Assembly: GCF_000764305.2 (NCBI RefSeq)
Contig: NW_025934881.1
Span: 124,001 to 188,000, forward strand
Reading direction: 5' to 3'
DNA: 64,000 nucleotides
DNA from: Hyalella azteca
Lineage: Eukaryota; Arthropoda; Malacostraca; Amphipoda; Hyalellidae
The translations under genes were made by a program, and so were the position numbers. The notes below the pieces were generated by a model that saw nothing but the letters and a program-made list of their open reading frames with translations, ran no database searches and was not told where the DNA came from. Positions 12,176 to 25,165 of this stretch are shown here, piece by piece (position 1 is the stretch's first letter; every line of letters starts with the position of its first letter).

Positions 12176-12518
12176 CAAAAAATAAATAAATATAAAAAAT
12201 ATATTTTTAAGAACCACGTTTTTCTGGTGGTTACAAAACTAAAAACAATGAAATAAAACAAATAAAAAAAACTTTAAAAAACAAGTTTTCTTTAACGGAC
12301 AAAAAAGAAAAACATTTACTCCTACATAACATTAAAATTATGTAAAATGTTATTTAATGCTATGTAAGAGTCAATGTTTTTCTTTTTTGTCCGTTATGAA
12401 AACGTGGTTTTTAAAAGTTTTTTTTCTATATGTTTTATTTCATTGTTTTTAGTTTTATAACCACCAGAAAAACGTGATTTTTAAAAATGTATTTTTTCAT
12501 ATTTTTATTCATTTTCTA
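12176..12518. mobile_element. ~340-bp foldback (hairpin) MITE-like element
   Basis: The left arm (about 12176-12330) and right arm (about 12360-12518) are long inverted repeats. AACCACGTTTTTCTGGTGGT at 12211 pairs with ACCACCAGAAAAACGTGATT at 12460, and AACGGACAAAAAAGAAAAAC pairs with its complement near 12380. The centre itself pairs (CTACATAACATTAA with TTAATGCTATGTAAG). There is no coding capacity. RNA from either strand would form a near-complete hairpin. Confidence 0.85.
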
Positions 12519-15273
12519 CCTTTAAGTTTAGCAATTTTAGCAATTGTAAAATTTAGCGACAACTAACTCAATTCCCAACCGTGAATTTTTAGAGTTTATT
12601 TTAATTAAAAAAAATTTTTTAGTTATTACTTCTGATGACCAAATCTTGAATTGTTAAGCAACATAAGCATGCGAGCCAAAATTCAAGTTTTTAGGATCTT
12701 CAGAAGTGCTCCAGTGGAGCCACTCGGCAAGCTTATATAGAGGCTCGGGTACGTAGCGGGTTGCAGGTTGTTCGGGGTACCTTTGGAATTGCATTTGCCT
12801 CGAGTATTTCAGTTGCTTCAGGTAGTCATAATGCTGCTATTAGATCAGGTGCTGCAGGTTCCACATATAATTAGATTCATGTTGAAACTTTTATTAATTC
12901 AAGTAGTGATGAGAAATGAAGAATAACATATCTTTATCAAACATTTTAGTGACGGTGAAATTTCAAATTTGAGCGCTTATTGCTCATACGCAAATAGTTG
13001 TGAAAGTATATTTCGAATCGAAGAATTTATGAGATAAAATTGCATCCCATTTTCAATGTGACTTAACCGCTTTATGCAACAAGACGGGCACGAATATCAG
13101 TGCCCATCAATATACATAAGTTATCATGGGAACCTGACACAAAACTCAGACATTTGCCTAATGACTTCACATTGTGTCTGTGTTGAACGTGACTCAGGGC
13201 AGCTGTCTGACGAAAACCTAGATTCAAATGAGGTTGACGACGAAGAAAAAGATTTGATGGCCTCCAGTAACGGAAGACTGCTGCCTCCCGAATCCAATAA
13301 GTTTTAAACTCTCAATCTATTACAAAGAAGATGATGATTGCAGTGACGACGACAGAAGAGCAATTTTGTATAATGAACTGATATAACTAATTATTTAAGT
13401 TTTACCAGGGGAAAATGAGGCTAACCATCGAAAGTTTTAAAATAAGTTAGTATCAGATTCGTATCCTTATTAATGTGGGACTTAGACGGAAACGATTAAA
13501 CAATATTCAGCTGTAGATAAGATTAGTGTAAAGAATATGGCTCTTTGTTCGGGGGATTGTTCGGAACGAAAACTCGTTGTGAATGGTAACGGTTTCTGAA
13601 AACAAAAAATGAACAATCTGAACACAAAATTTAGGTTATTCGAGATTACAAACAATATAGAAAAAAAAAACAATGTTAACAAGCAATAAAAGGATCATAT
13701 CATAAATAAATGATGACATACCAAATTGCTGAACAATCTCGGGCAAGTTTGGTTCAAAATGAATTTTGTCTGAGCTCATCAACTCTGGTCCTACGTAAAA
13801 GGTCCCAACCTTATGTACACGGGAGAAGTATATTCAGTAAAATTCTTTACAATTAGAGTCTTCGAAAATTTTAGTAGGCTGTTATACGAGTGAACCGAAA
13901 ATATTACCTTGAACACCTACGACACACTAATCAACCACAGAGAAACTATCACGAAGAGTTTTGAGTCCGTCTCACCAGGCTCTGCTGCACCCATCATCCA
14001 ACTCTTTGATTCGTCTGTTAGACAATACGTATTAAGACCAGTCTTCTGCCCACAGTGCCAACTGCCCCGTTGCGGTGTCACGCAACTTCTGCTGGAGTGC
14101 CTGGAGCTGTCATTTCGCAGGCACCACATCCGCGCCACGTCGCTTAACGTAAACTGTAGTCTGGTCGACCCGGTTGGTTGGTATCTTCCTACGCAACGCA
14201 GACTCTTTCGCGAGACGATGCTCAAGCAAAGACAAAGAAAACTTCTCAGCGTTGCATTTCTATTCAGCATTTTTTTCTTATTCTAGCGTTAAAAAGTTCA
14301 GGAAGATGCGATATTGAAGCGTTTGCATCTGTAAACTAAGAACTTGTTAATTTGGGTACACTATTAATTCTGTACACTATGTATTAGCGTTTTGAAAAGC
14401 TAGTTATATAAAAATAAGAATATAAATGGGAATCTATTCTATAACGAAATGCATAATTGGATTCTATGACCTAGTGTAAAGAATGGCAAGCAATGAAACA
14501 ATAATCAAAAAGTCACCTTTGAATAGTTACTGCACCTAAATCGCCACCCGCCTATTAGATCTGGTCGGAAATAGATTTAGTGCCCATACATTTTTCAAGT
14601 AATTTCAAGGTTTTTTAAGTATTTGTCAACATTTTCGTTCAATTTTATGAAAAATATTTAATTCTTCTATAGGAATGGGATACCAAAAATCTACTTATAT
14701 TAAACTTGATTTATATAATACTTTTTGATAATTAATAACAAAAATAAATGTAAATGGCAACATTTTTTTTAATTCAAAATTTCTTCAAGTGGCAACATCA
14801 AATCTCGCAAGCATGAGTGACTGCCTAAAACAATACTCATGCTAGAAAATTAAACTATCTGCATCTGGCTACATCAAATATTGTGAAAAAAATTCTGTAA
14901 ACGGCATTAATAATGATTGAGGAAAATTTTAAATAGTCTAGTTATTTAATCATTCACCCGAAAATTAATTTAGAGCTAAGACGACTTTGAGAGGGGAAAC
15001 TAAAATTTATGGCATTTGATGAATGTGAATCAGAAGAAATATAATAAACTGAATAATAAAATGAAACGAAAACATAATAACAAAATGGATTTAACATAAG
15101 AGTGAGTACAGAGCGCACAAAGGCATGAAGGATCAAAGAAAAGGTGAGGACCTGCGTCTCACGCGGCAGCCGCTCAACTATAAAGTATCCAACTATATCA
15201 TTGGTTTACATTACTATCGAAATTCATGTAAATAACGTAATTTTTCCAACAATGTTGTAGTGTGCCAAACAGC
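12519..15273. other. intergenic with one retroelement remnant
   Basis: Apart from the LINE-like remnant near 14035-14220 nothing is recognised. 13180-13310 contains a short acidic open frame (VDDEEKDLM) without a family match. Confidence 0.45.
14035..14220 (+). pseudogene. possible C-terminal remnant of a non-LTR retrotransposon polyprotein
   Basis: Within the open frame 13909-14286, the stretch CPQCQLPRCGVTQLLLECLE, followed by an Arg-rich FRRHHIRA, resembles the Cys-rich C-terminal motif (CxxC...VxHLLxxC...R) downstream of RNase H in several arthropod LINE clades. The usual His is Gln here, and no reverse transcriptase or RNase H active site is visible upstream. It is best read as a decayed fragment. 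An opposing frame of similar length has no recognisable motif. Confidence 0.35.
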
Positions 15274-17009
15274 TTTCCATACTACCGCAGCCAGATGTTT
15301 ACAGGAAAATTGCCAATACATCAGCCATTGACAATTCAGACGAGGCCCAAAGGCCGTAGGTTGGCTGAAGGATTGCTTTGCCTAACGTGACACAGATGGA
15401 CAGAAGGATGACGACGTTCTCATTGGTCTTGTTCGTTTTGGGGTTGGCCTTGACATAGGTACTGTTGTGCTCAGGCATTTGTATTGCTGAACGTTGTTGC
15501 CCTATCGATGGCATAACGAAATATCGTGGTATTAGAACCAACATCAAGTTCTCCAGGACCAACGCAAGCAGCCTTAGAGAAGCGGTCAGCAGAACGGTAG
15601 GGTTGTAAGGTGGGGCATTGGTTCACCTATTCTAGTTTAGTGAAGCAATAGCCGGGTCGTCCGCGAAAGTAGCGGACGGCGAGATGTTGCTAAGCAGCTG
15701 AAATATCACTGATAACTCGTTTATTCTTTTGGTTGCGAGATCCGCTAAAATACTCCAGCGTGTCGATGGTCTCGAACTGGTGATAAAGCGTGGGTGGCGA
15801 CGCCCTCGAGCTGGTAACTCAGTGTGGGTACTGAGCATCAAACTGCCTGGAACCTGAAACATGACAAAGATTAGTGCCCTGAAGTCATACGTACCTGTAT
15901 CAGAACATTGTGCAGAGTCCTGAAGTTCTAGAGGCGGGATAACATAACGTAACGCAGATCTCTGGTATAAAATGTTCAGATTTTGGGTTAAAAACGTTCA
16001 GATTGCGGGCAAAATACGCGGGAAAATTTTTTAAAAGTGTAGAAAAGAAAACATCCTTATTGTGGGAGGAAGACATTCCAATTTTGGAGAGCAAATGTTC
16101 GGATTACTGGGCAAAAATATTTAAGTTGTGAGAACAGAAAGCACAATTGATAAACAGAAAATATTTAATATAAATAGAGTGAATATAATGATGTAAACGA
16201 CAAAACCTTCAAGCGCAGCCCCCGTTAAATAATGGGAAATTTTGGGGACGAGGGATCGTCCGTCTCTGAAATTTTAACCCATGCAACCCCCTTACATGTA
16301 ATGAATTTCACAGCCCACGCTCACCGCCTGCCAAACTCCATGTCGGCAACCAGTGGTTGACGTTGCAGGACTCCAACGCTGCTTTAGCAAGTGAAACTCA
16401 TGCCTTAACTTGCAGTCAAAAAGTTGAACGCTCGGACCTGTTCAATTTTGAGCGAGTTTTAAAACTGTCCAAATATGAGTTTAAAACTATTATTTTATGT
16501 TGACATTTAAGAACTTGAGCTATACAGCATATAATTATCCTAATTTAAGAAGGCAAGCATACCAATGCCCTCAAAGGACGCTAATGTTTTGGCAGGAAAA
16601 ACCTTGAAGAGTTTACAGCATAAATAAGTTAAAATTAAATCAAAAGTTATTTGACAGTTTAAATCTGGAATGCATATGAAATAAATCTTTGACGGAACAT
16701 ATTACAGCAATATGGTTGCTATATGTATCACATTTCAATTCATTAATTTCATTTTAAATTTACTATGAGTATATAAATACTCACATTATCAAAAATTATT
16801 GTGCTCTCCACTTAAAAAACAAAGATTATCAAACGAATTTCAGAACGGGACAAAAAATACTAAAAAAGTAAATAATACAAAAAGCTTCTATCCCCACCTT
16901 CCAGTCGTCTGTGGGTGCTGCAACTTGGAGTTCAGCTGATGCAGCTGCATGTACGAGGCAGCCACGTGAGTGCTCTCTCTGTCTGTTGTTTACGAGCTCG
17001 CAGAGATCC

Positions 17010-17425
17010 GTCTCGAACTTAGAGAACTATAAATGTACGAGGAAACCACGTGAGTGATGTCTCTGTCTGGTGTTCACGAGCTGGCAGAGATCCGTAACGA
17101 GCTTATAGAACTGCATATACGAGGAAGCCACGTGAGCGATGTCTCTGTCTAGTACTCACGAGCTGGCAGAGATCCGTGTGGTGTCTGTCTGGTGCTCACG
17201 AGCTCGCAGAGATCCTTGTTGTGTCTGTCTGCTGTTCACGAGCTCGCAGAGATCCGTGTGCTGTCTCTGTCTGCTGTTCACGAGCTCGCAGAGATCCGTG
17301 TGGTGTCTTTGTGTGCTGTTCACTAGCTCGCAGAGATCCGTGTGGTGTCTCTGTGTGCTGCTCACTAGCTCGCAGAGATCCGTGTGGTGTCTCTGTCTGC
17401 TGTTCACGAGCTCGCAGAGATATGA
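17010..17425. repeat. 42-bp GCTGTTCACGAGCTCGCAGA repeat (copy 1)
   Basis: The unit is GCTGTTCACGAGCTCGCAGA followed by GATCCGTGTGGTGTCTCTGTCT, 42 bp. There are about five regular copies at 17228-17425, with diverged longer units upstream. Length is a multiple of three, so frames stay open. The homologous array is at 29100-29375. Confidence 0.9.
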
Positions 17426-19479
17426 GTCGAGGTTAGAGAACAACTGCGCGCGCGAGGCCGAACACTCGCCCTCAGAGCCACGTCAGCAGGGCTCCAGCAA
17501 GCCCGCACTGCTGCAGGAGATCTCCGTATCGAACACTGCATTGTACTGCACACAGAAGTAATTCGTTAACTACATTGCTGCTAAATATTGGTGCTTAGAT
17601 AAACACTGTTAGTGTGAAAACAGGTATATTAAAAAATTACATTAATTAATAACAATAGTTCACAACTGAATAGAGGCAAATGCAAAAATACACATTTTTA
17701 ATAGTTTGGACTAGTTTACTAGTTTTTACTTTAAATTCTAAAGCTATTTTTACTTGCTACCACTAGCTAGCGTTTCAGTCATGCATGATGTGCACTGCAG
17801 TCTTTTGTAATGGATTAAAGGTTCTCAACCACAGAGTTTTCATCTCAATGTCAATAGAAATTACTCAACAGCATGGGTAAAATTTTACACTAACTCTACA
17901 TTACAAGAAGTAAATTGTTGAAAAAGTTCGGCTCGCGGTTAAGGTTAAACACTGAATGATATAAATATCGTTTAATCAAAGGTGAGTTGAATTACCTTGC
18001 CCCAACCTGCGCCTTAAATGGGGATGCAAACACTAAAGAGTTGGTCCAGCCTGGGGCGGTTGAGGAAATCAGAAGTTTCTGTAATACGGAAAATTGACGC
18101 AGTTCCTTTCCATTAAAATTTGACGGGAACGATTGAAGGTAAGACCAGTGAGCTGGAATGATAAAGTTGGAAGGCTTCGGAATTATTCGCCTGTAGCCAT
18201 TAACTGAAGCTGGGTTACGTTACCTGGTGTTGTTAATCCACTGGTGGATCTGGCTTAACTTCTCTTGTTGAGTGGCCGAGCAGCGACGTGTGACGAGGTC
18301 GGAAGTCACGATTACCTGAATATTACGCATACTGCTACAGAGGAGCGACGGGTGAGACAATGGCTACATGCTATCGCTTAGACGTCTGATCTGATACTGA
18401 CGGTCCCAGTCTCCCGGACTGGACCTGTAGTTGAACTCACCAGTCTGTCGAAGACGCTAGTTGTTACTGGGCTGAAGAGCGTCAGCCATGAGAGACGAGG
18501 AAAATCATCAGCATAATGGGATATGAATGTCCGACAAAGAACAGAACAATGACGGAGGCTGCTATGTAATCACAGACCTTGACTGGCAGAACTAAAATAA
18601 GTCGAGGCTTCGAAGATCAAAAGAAGGTACTTCCGCTAGATTTTACTAGGCCATTCGTGAGATTGGTGATAAAGAAAAATGCGAAAATAATGGCCAAAAA
18701 TGCTGTTGATGCATAACTAATCCACGTTAGTCTCATGTACATGCTGCTTTAATAAGATGCACGAGTTGCAAGTTTTCCAAGCACCAGAGTTTTCCTTGCA
18801 GTTCGTTCATGAGTCTTCTGATCTGTCTTGGAAGACAAATATTTTGGGAAGTTAACTTAATGCTCTAACCTATTGTTTCAGCATCAGAAATGCTATCTGA
18901 ATGACTTATAGTGTAATTTTAATAATAATGTTGTAACAACTGATAGGATTTTATTTCTAAAGTGTAATAATTTGTATCTAAAGAAACTAAATTTTCCGAA
19001 GGCGTTCAATTGTGCATTTGAAAACTGAGAGTTGGATATTTCGACTACGCAGAAGAAAACCTAACGTTGGTTTTCCAACAAAAAGGCCTGTTTTTAAAGG
19101 TCTTGTGCTGCTACGCTTAAAGAGGTCTTATATATCACTAGATCCAAGAAATGCTCACAAATACTGATTTTGTGGAGCTTATTTACGTGAAGCAACTAAA
19201 ACATGTGGAAGCATTCAAGTCAATTTGCAGTGCGTTGCATGGTAACACTGTATAACCATGCATGTATTGAGGAGTTTCTTAAGTCGCATGGCGTCAACAT
19301 ATCACAAAACACTAATTTTTCACACACAAAAAACAGGAGACGTCGCAATTGCGACCTTTGCAATTGCGTGGCAAAAGACCGGTTACAGAAGGCCCCACAG
19401 GGAGGATTTTTGGCTGTGTATCACCACGTAAATTACATATTTATCGTCAGAAAATCAACTGCGTTTAGCCCCATAATCA

Positions 19480-19945
19480 CATATGTGTCTCGCCTGAAAA
19501 TCAAATATATGAGTCTCATCTGAAAATCCCCTGCGTCTCGCTTCACAATCGCACGCGTTTCGCATCAAAATCACATGCGCTTCGTTTGAACATCACATGC
19601 GTTTCGCATCAAAGTCACATGTGTTTCGCATCAAAGTCACATGTGTTTCGCATCAAAATCACATGCGTTTTGCATCAAAGTCACATGTGTTTCGCATCAA
19701 AATCACATGGGTTTCTCATCAAAATCACATGCATTTCGCTTCAGAATCGCATGCGTCTCGCTTCAAAATCACATGTGTTTCGCTTCAGAATCCCATGCGC
19801 TTCGCTTCAAAATGACATGCATTTCGCTTAAAAATCACATGCATTTCGCTTCATAAACACAGGCGTTTCGCTTCAAAATCACATGTTTCGCTTCAAAATC
19901 ACATGCGTTCCGCATCAAAATAACAGGCGTTTCGCTTCAATATGA
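19480..19945. repeat. 22-bp CATGCGTTTCGCATCAAAAT repeat (copy 1)
   Basis: About 20 variable copies of a 22-bp unit with cores TTTCGCATCAAAATCACATG or TTTCGCTTCAAAATCACATG. The homologous shorter array is at 31880-32155. Confidence 0.92.
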
Positions 19946-21540
19946 CAATATCACATGATGTTCAGAGATGGTAAATCTTTGGTCTATATACTGTTGGCCG
20001 AATAGTTGGTTGCTTTGGTTCGCCACATAGAATGTCTTACCTTGCGAGGATTACATTTTTATTCTCAAGTATAAATCCGAAGTGCGCGACTCTCTCGGGC
20101 ATGCAGTTTCTTATCGAAAATTTATAGCATCATTGGCACGTTTGTGCCCATATATAATACGCATCTATCCGGAAACCCACATGAATTTGTGTGGGTTACT
20201 ACTATTAAATCAATTACTATTATTAGTGTAATAAGTTAATTATTATAAGTTATATAAATAAGTTAATTACTATTATTAGTTTAAAAACCATAATCATCAC
20301 CTTCGTCAACTTATTTCATTTAAATGACTTGAAGGTATTCATGAATACTTTCATTTTACTGACCATTATGATAAACATACATTCCTAGAATTAGTGATCA
20401 AGTTAAGCCTTTCGCGTCACAACTAGTGCCCGGAAATGCTTTAGAGATAACCTCGTAAATCCATCCCTTAATTGAACCACTGCGGAATTCAACCATTAAT
20501 TAATTAATTAATTCAACCATTAATGCAGGCATTAATCCCGGATTGACTATCAGCAAAAAAATTTACGAACGCCGGTAAGGATGTTCGAGAAAAGTTCCAA
20601 TTAAATTTATTTCTTCAAGATTTTTTTACTTTTAGTGACATAGCGTGGTATTTTTATGAATACTTAAAACTTAGCAACATATTATGAATGGGGGCCATGT
20701 GAGGGCTCCCATCGAACAATTTTTTTCATTTTATTTCGTACTTTTAGTTGAAAAATCGTTCGGCATCAAACAAAAATTGTTACTTTAGTAGTTTAGTTTA
20801 ATTAATGCATGCTGCGCACGAACGAAATTAGTTTGTGTACTATGTATATTCTTATTTTTTACATGTATGACAAAATGAGATAATTTAAGTAACTATATTT
20901 AGTTCTCTAAATGTTCGATTGGTTTGGATTTATGCATTCCTGATGTTAATAAATTTTAGTTATCAAATAAGTAAAGAGCAATGCAAAAAAATTAGACTGA
21001 CGGCTTATGCAATTCTTTGAACGTCAAAGCCTGTTTGATAAAGAAATGAGGCGCATTTAATAGTAATGAGTTGCGATAGAGAAGCCATATTATTCCTACC
21101 ATCCTACCAGCCGAAGATGGATCACAGAGTATGATAAGTAAGAAAGTGTTCAGGTTAAGATGATCTCTGGAAATGAAAGGGGATTCTTCATATTAAATAA
21201 GTCAATATGATGCAGGTGCATTCACTGTGCGTTTCGAGTTTCCAGTTTAGCATCAAAAAAGTACTGCTCGAGAAAGTTTTTTTGGAGATATTGTAGGACA
21301 TCATATCATTTCCTTCAATTAATATCAAGCTGTTTTTTGGTCATCGCAGTCACAGGCGCGCTGGAAATTAAGATCAAGAAAGAATTTAGCATCAATGTCA
21401 TTGTTGACAATGCATGCAGGCTGGAGCGAGTGGTAGTCGGTATACGTGCTCTGAGCCACTCAGTCGTCTGCAGTCATTCAATGCATACTGTATACGGCAG
21501 TCGTCGCGACTTCTGCTCTTCTATGAGCTTTTGGTGTTGT

Positions 21541-21691
21541 TTTTAGCGCATTATCTCATTTTTGGAAAAAAATGCACTATTGTGCTAGCCGTGTCCGTCT
21601 GTCTGTCTGTCCGTCCGTGACCACGTTTTCGTCGACGAGAAAATGCGCTCTCTGTCACTCACTGCAGTGAGTACTGAGATATATTTTTTGT
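21541..21691 (-). mobile_element. short foldback element with ACGG microsatellite, copy A
   Basis: It runs TTTTAGCGCATTATCTCA, then a CCGT/CTGT microsatellite, then the palindrome TTTTCGTCGACGA, then GAGAAAATGCGCTC, then the palindrome CTCACTGCAGTGAG. It matches 32792-32943 and 52553-52726 in inverted orientation. The duplicate locus near 34212 in copy 2 lacks it, so it looks like an insertion after the segmental duplication. Confidence 0.8.
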
Positions 21692-21805
21692 GTGTTCATT
21701 CGACAAGATGATTGTGATCTAATTTGTCGTGATCCTGCTTGCCTTGCAAGTCGCCCGCACCCAAGGATATGGTGAGAATGGAATGCCGTTTGTCTTGTTT
21801 TTACG

Positions 21806-22062
21806 AATATGAATAACTCAGGTATTTGCAAAATACGAATAACTCAGATATTTACGCAAAATACGAATAACTCAGATATTTACGCAAAATACGAATAACT
21901 CAGATATTTACGCATAATACGAATAACTCAGATATTTACGCAAAATACGAATAACTCGGATATTTACGCAAAACACGAAAAACTCAGATATTTACGCAAA
22001 ATACGAATAACTCAGATATATACGCAAAATACGAATAATTCAGATATTTACGCAAAAATTAA
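21806..22062. repeat. 28-bp repeat, ~9 copies
   Basis: The unit is ATTTACGCAAAATACGAATA plus ACTCAGAT. The matching place in copy 2 (about 34375-34405) has about one unit, so the array changed size in one copy after duplication. Confidence 0.92.
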
Positions 22063-22689
22063 TAGAAACAATTAACAAAATTGTTTTCTCGAAGGAAATA
22101 ACAATTTTTGAACATTCAATTCTAAATATTACTCCTTCTAATGAACTAGGACCGGAACACAGCATTGCCCTCAATAATTGATCATCCCTATAATTGTAAT
22201 TTTTGTTCTCCTATTAGGAAATTAAAGCAAAACTGAACTTCGTAATCTTAATTTTATATACACGAAAAAGATTGAAATTCCTATTTAAAATATGCGATCT
22301 AACTTCTCCTCCCTCTTATCTATGCATGTTTCAAGATTCAACTCTTAAAAATTAAATTCCATTCTCATATAGTATTCCGACAATATATTTCATTGACACG
22401 CACCCGGTCAACCTCGATATATTTCCAGTGCCAGGCTTCAATCACAAAAAGAAACTTTCACATATATACAATAGTTAAATCAAAGCTTCATTCGTGCGAG
22501 ACCTGCTCTATTTATGTGTATAAATTCTTTTCATCTGAAAACAGTGGTGACACAGTTCTTTGCATGATAGCTCTAGGCTGGTGCAAAATTTCGACAGCTT
22601 GGCACTTGATTCAGACTGAACACTTGATCAAACAGTCGTGACATCAGTCTTCGTGATTTGGTGTACGTTTCTACAAAAGCCAGTGAAAT

Positions 22690-23325
22690 TTATTAAAAAA
22701 AGTTTAGGAATTCTATAAGAAAAGTGTATAAATTCTACAAAAAGTTTATAAATTCTAAGAAAAGTTTATAAGTTCTATAAAAAAGTTAATAAATTCTATA
22801 AAAAAGTTTTTAAATTCTATGAAAAGTTCATAAATTCTATAACAAAGTTTATAAATTCTATAAGAGAAGTTTACAAATTGTATGATAAAGTTTAAAAGTT
22901 CCATAAGAAAGGTTATAAATTCTCTAAACAAAAAAAGTTTATAAATCCTATAAAAAAGTTTATAAATCCTATAAGAAAAATTATAAATTCTATAAATAAG
23001 TTTATATATTTTATAAAAAAGTTTATAAAGTCTATGAAAAGTTTATACATTTTAGAAAAAGTTTATAAATTCTATAAAAAAAGTTAATAAATTCCATAAG
23101 AAAATCTAAATTCTATAAAAAGTTTATAAATTCTATAAAAAAAGTTTATAAAATCTATAAAAAAGTTTATAAATTCTATGAAAAAGTTTGTAAATTCTAT
23201 TAAAAGGTTTATAACTTCAATAAAAAGTCTATAAATTCTATGAAAAGTTTATTTTTTCTATAAAAAGTATCTAAATTCTATAAAGTTTATAAATTCCATA
23301 AAAAGTTTATAAGTATTTATAACAT
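22690..23325. repeat. AT-rich ~21-bp AAGTTTATAAATTCTATAAA repeat (copy 1)
   Basis: About 30 variable copies of an AAGTTTATAAATTCTATAAA unit. The homologous array is at 35040-35485. Extremely AT-rich, no coding capacity. Confidence 0.92.
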
Positions 23326-23489
23326 TTTTTTTGTTAGTGTGAAACCTTAATTGTATGTGAGACAACAACGACCATGAATAAATATGCTAATAAATTCATC
23401 TACTGGTATAATAGCAAAAGGTATAAGTTATAATTAAAAGATTTGAGAAGTGTGATCGTAGGATGTCTCTGATCCCACATACGGTCACC

Positions 23490-23745
23490 GCATGGTTGAA
23501 CTATATAAGGTTGACCCACGAGAAGTTCCGCCTTTCAGTTCAGCTTTCTTGTTACGTCACGTAGATCGAGAAAACATAAACAAACCCGTCATTCCCACGA
23601 CGGATTGGTTGACTGGTTTGATCGCATTTCGGTGATTGGTTAATGCCCGTGACGTCATTGAGATCAGTGATGTCATAGGCGAACAACAAACTACATCCGC
23701 AAAAATATGCTTCTGATGGGTCAACCTTATACTAGTTCAACCATG
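23490..23745 (+). mobile_element. hAT-like MITE, copy 2, with target-site duplication
   Basis: Terminal inverted repeats of about 28 bp start CATGGTTGAACTATATAAGG on the left and are mirrored by CTTATACTAGTTCAACCATG on the right. CGGTCACC is present at 23482-23489 and again at 23746-23753, an 8-bp duplication with one extra base at the left junction. The internal sequence has no open frame of note. Eight-base duplications are characteristic of hAT superfamily transposition, though the TIR sequence itself does not prove the family. Confidence 0.85.
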
Positions 23746-23754
23746 CGGTCACCT

Positions 23755-23905
23755 GCACTGCAGGCAGCTGCAGGCGATCATGTGCAGGATGCAGCAGGCG
23801 ATCATGTGCAGGATGCTGCAGCAGGCGATCATGTGCAGGATGCTGCAGGCGATCATGTGCAGGATGCTGCAGGCGATCATGTGCAGTTAGCTACAGGCGA
23901 ACGGA
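23755..23905. repeat. 24-bp GCAGGCGATCATGTGCAGGA repeat
   Basis: Five to six copies of GCAGGCGATCATGTGCAGGATGCT (24 bp, in frame), just right of the MITE. Absent from copy 2, where the N at 35744 replaces this interval. Confidence 0.9.
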
Positions 23906-24224
23906 CTCTCCACCCAATATTTATTTAGTTTCCATCATTACTGCGGTTGACGGGAGGCCGCCGAGTCACGCAAATGCAGCGACAGGTGGCCTATGACAAG
24001 GGGTGTCCATTGAATGATGTGTGGAAACTAAGCACATAATCAAAGATTGGACTTAATTACATAAATACAGTTTTTGTTCGTATTCATTTTTATTTATTTT
24101 TCAATCCAGCAATCCTAAAAATTTTATTCATGTTACCCTTTTCCTCCTTCAAAGCCTCAGTTACTGAGAAGGAGAAAGCCTTATCACAGCCACAGTTGCT
24201 TGCTCTGACAATCCTTTACCATCG

Positions 24225-24815
24225 GTGCAATCCATTTCTTACAATCGGTGCAATCAATTCCTTACAATCGGTGCAATCCTTTCCTTACAATCAGTGCAAT
24301 CCATTCTTACAATGGGTGCAATCAATTTTTAACAATCGGTGCAATCCATTTCCAAAAGTCGGTGCAATCCATTTCCAACAATCGGTGCAATCCATTTCCA
24401 ACAATCGGTGCAATCACTATCTAACAATCGGTGCAATCCATTTCCAACAATCAGTGCAATCAATTTCTAAGAATCGGTGCAATCCATTTCTAACAATCGG
24501 TGCAATCCCTTTCTTACAATCGGTGCAATCCATTCCTTACAATCCGTGCAATCCATTCCTTACAATCGATGCAATCCATTTTTTACAACAATCTGTGCAA
24601 TCCATTCTTTACAATCGGTGCAATCCATTCTTTACAATCGGTGCAATCCATTCCTTACAATCGGTGCAATCCATTTCTTACAATCCCTGCAATCCATTCC
24701 TTACAATCCCTGCAATCCATTCCTTACAATCGGTGCAATCCATTTCTTACAATCCCTGCAATCCATTCCTTACAATCGGTGCAATCCATTCCTTACAATC
24801 GGTGCAATCCATTCA
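24225..24815. repeat. 23-bp TTACAATCGGTGCAATCCAT repeat (copy 1)
   Basis: About 25 copies of TTACAATCGGTGCAATCCATTCC, with variants at ATCGG/ATCCC. The homologous array, about 11 copies, lies at 35745-35996. The Asn/Cys/Pro/Phe-rich open frame at 24130-25242 is the translated array. Confidence 0.95.
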
Positions 24816-24884
24816 TCAATTGCTCCTCACGCTGCTTCTCTCACGCCACTCATTGAGAATCAAAATCTTCATCCTAATCACCTC

Positions 24885-25165
24885 AGTCATCACCTCAATA
24901 ATCAACCAAATCACCTCAATAATCATGTTCACCATCACCTCCACCATCACCCGAATCACCTTCACCATCACCTCCACCATCACCCGAATCACCTTCACCA
25001 TCACCTCCACCATCACCCGAATCACCTCCACCATCACCCGAATCACCTCCACCATCACCCGAATCACCTTCACCATCACCTCCACCATCACCCGAATCAC
25101 CTTCACCATCACCTCAACCATCACCCGAATCGCCCTCACCTCCACCATCACCCGAATCACCTCCA
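24885..25165. repeat. 33-bp CACCATCACC-type repeat (copy 1)
   Basis: Composite of CACCATCACCTCCACCATCA, CCCGAATCACCTT and shorter variants, period 33 bp with 21-bp slips. The shorter homologue is at 36060-36245. It translates as His/Thr-rich in every frame but is not a gene. Confidence 0.9.

Noticed and set aside
15299..15862. Minus-strand frames with hydrophobic stretches resembling membrane segments
   Set aside because: The copy 2 equivalents are broken by stops and frameshifts, and I could not assign any channel or receptor family.
17139..17561. 140-codon frame with repeated LFTSSQRSVWCLC
   Set aside because: The 42-bp unit is a multiple of three, so the frame stays open. The frame is not maintained in copy 2.
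19480..19945. CRISPR-like array
   Set aside because: Repeat units are contiguous with no unique spacers, and the DNA is eukaryotic.
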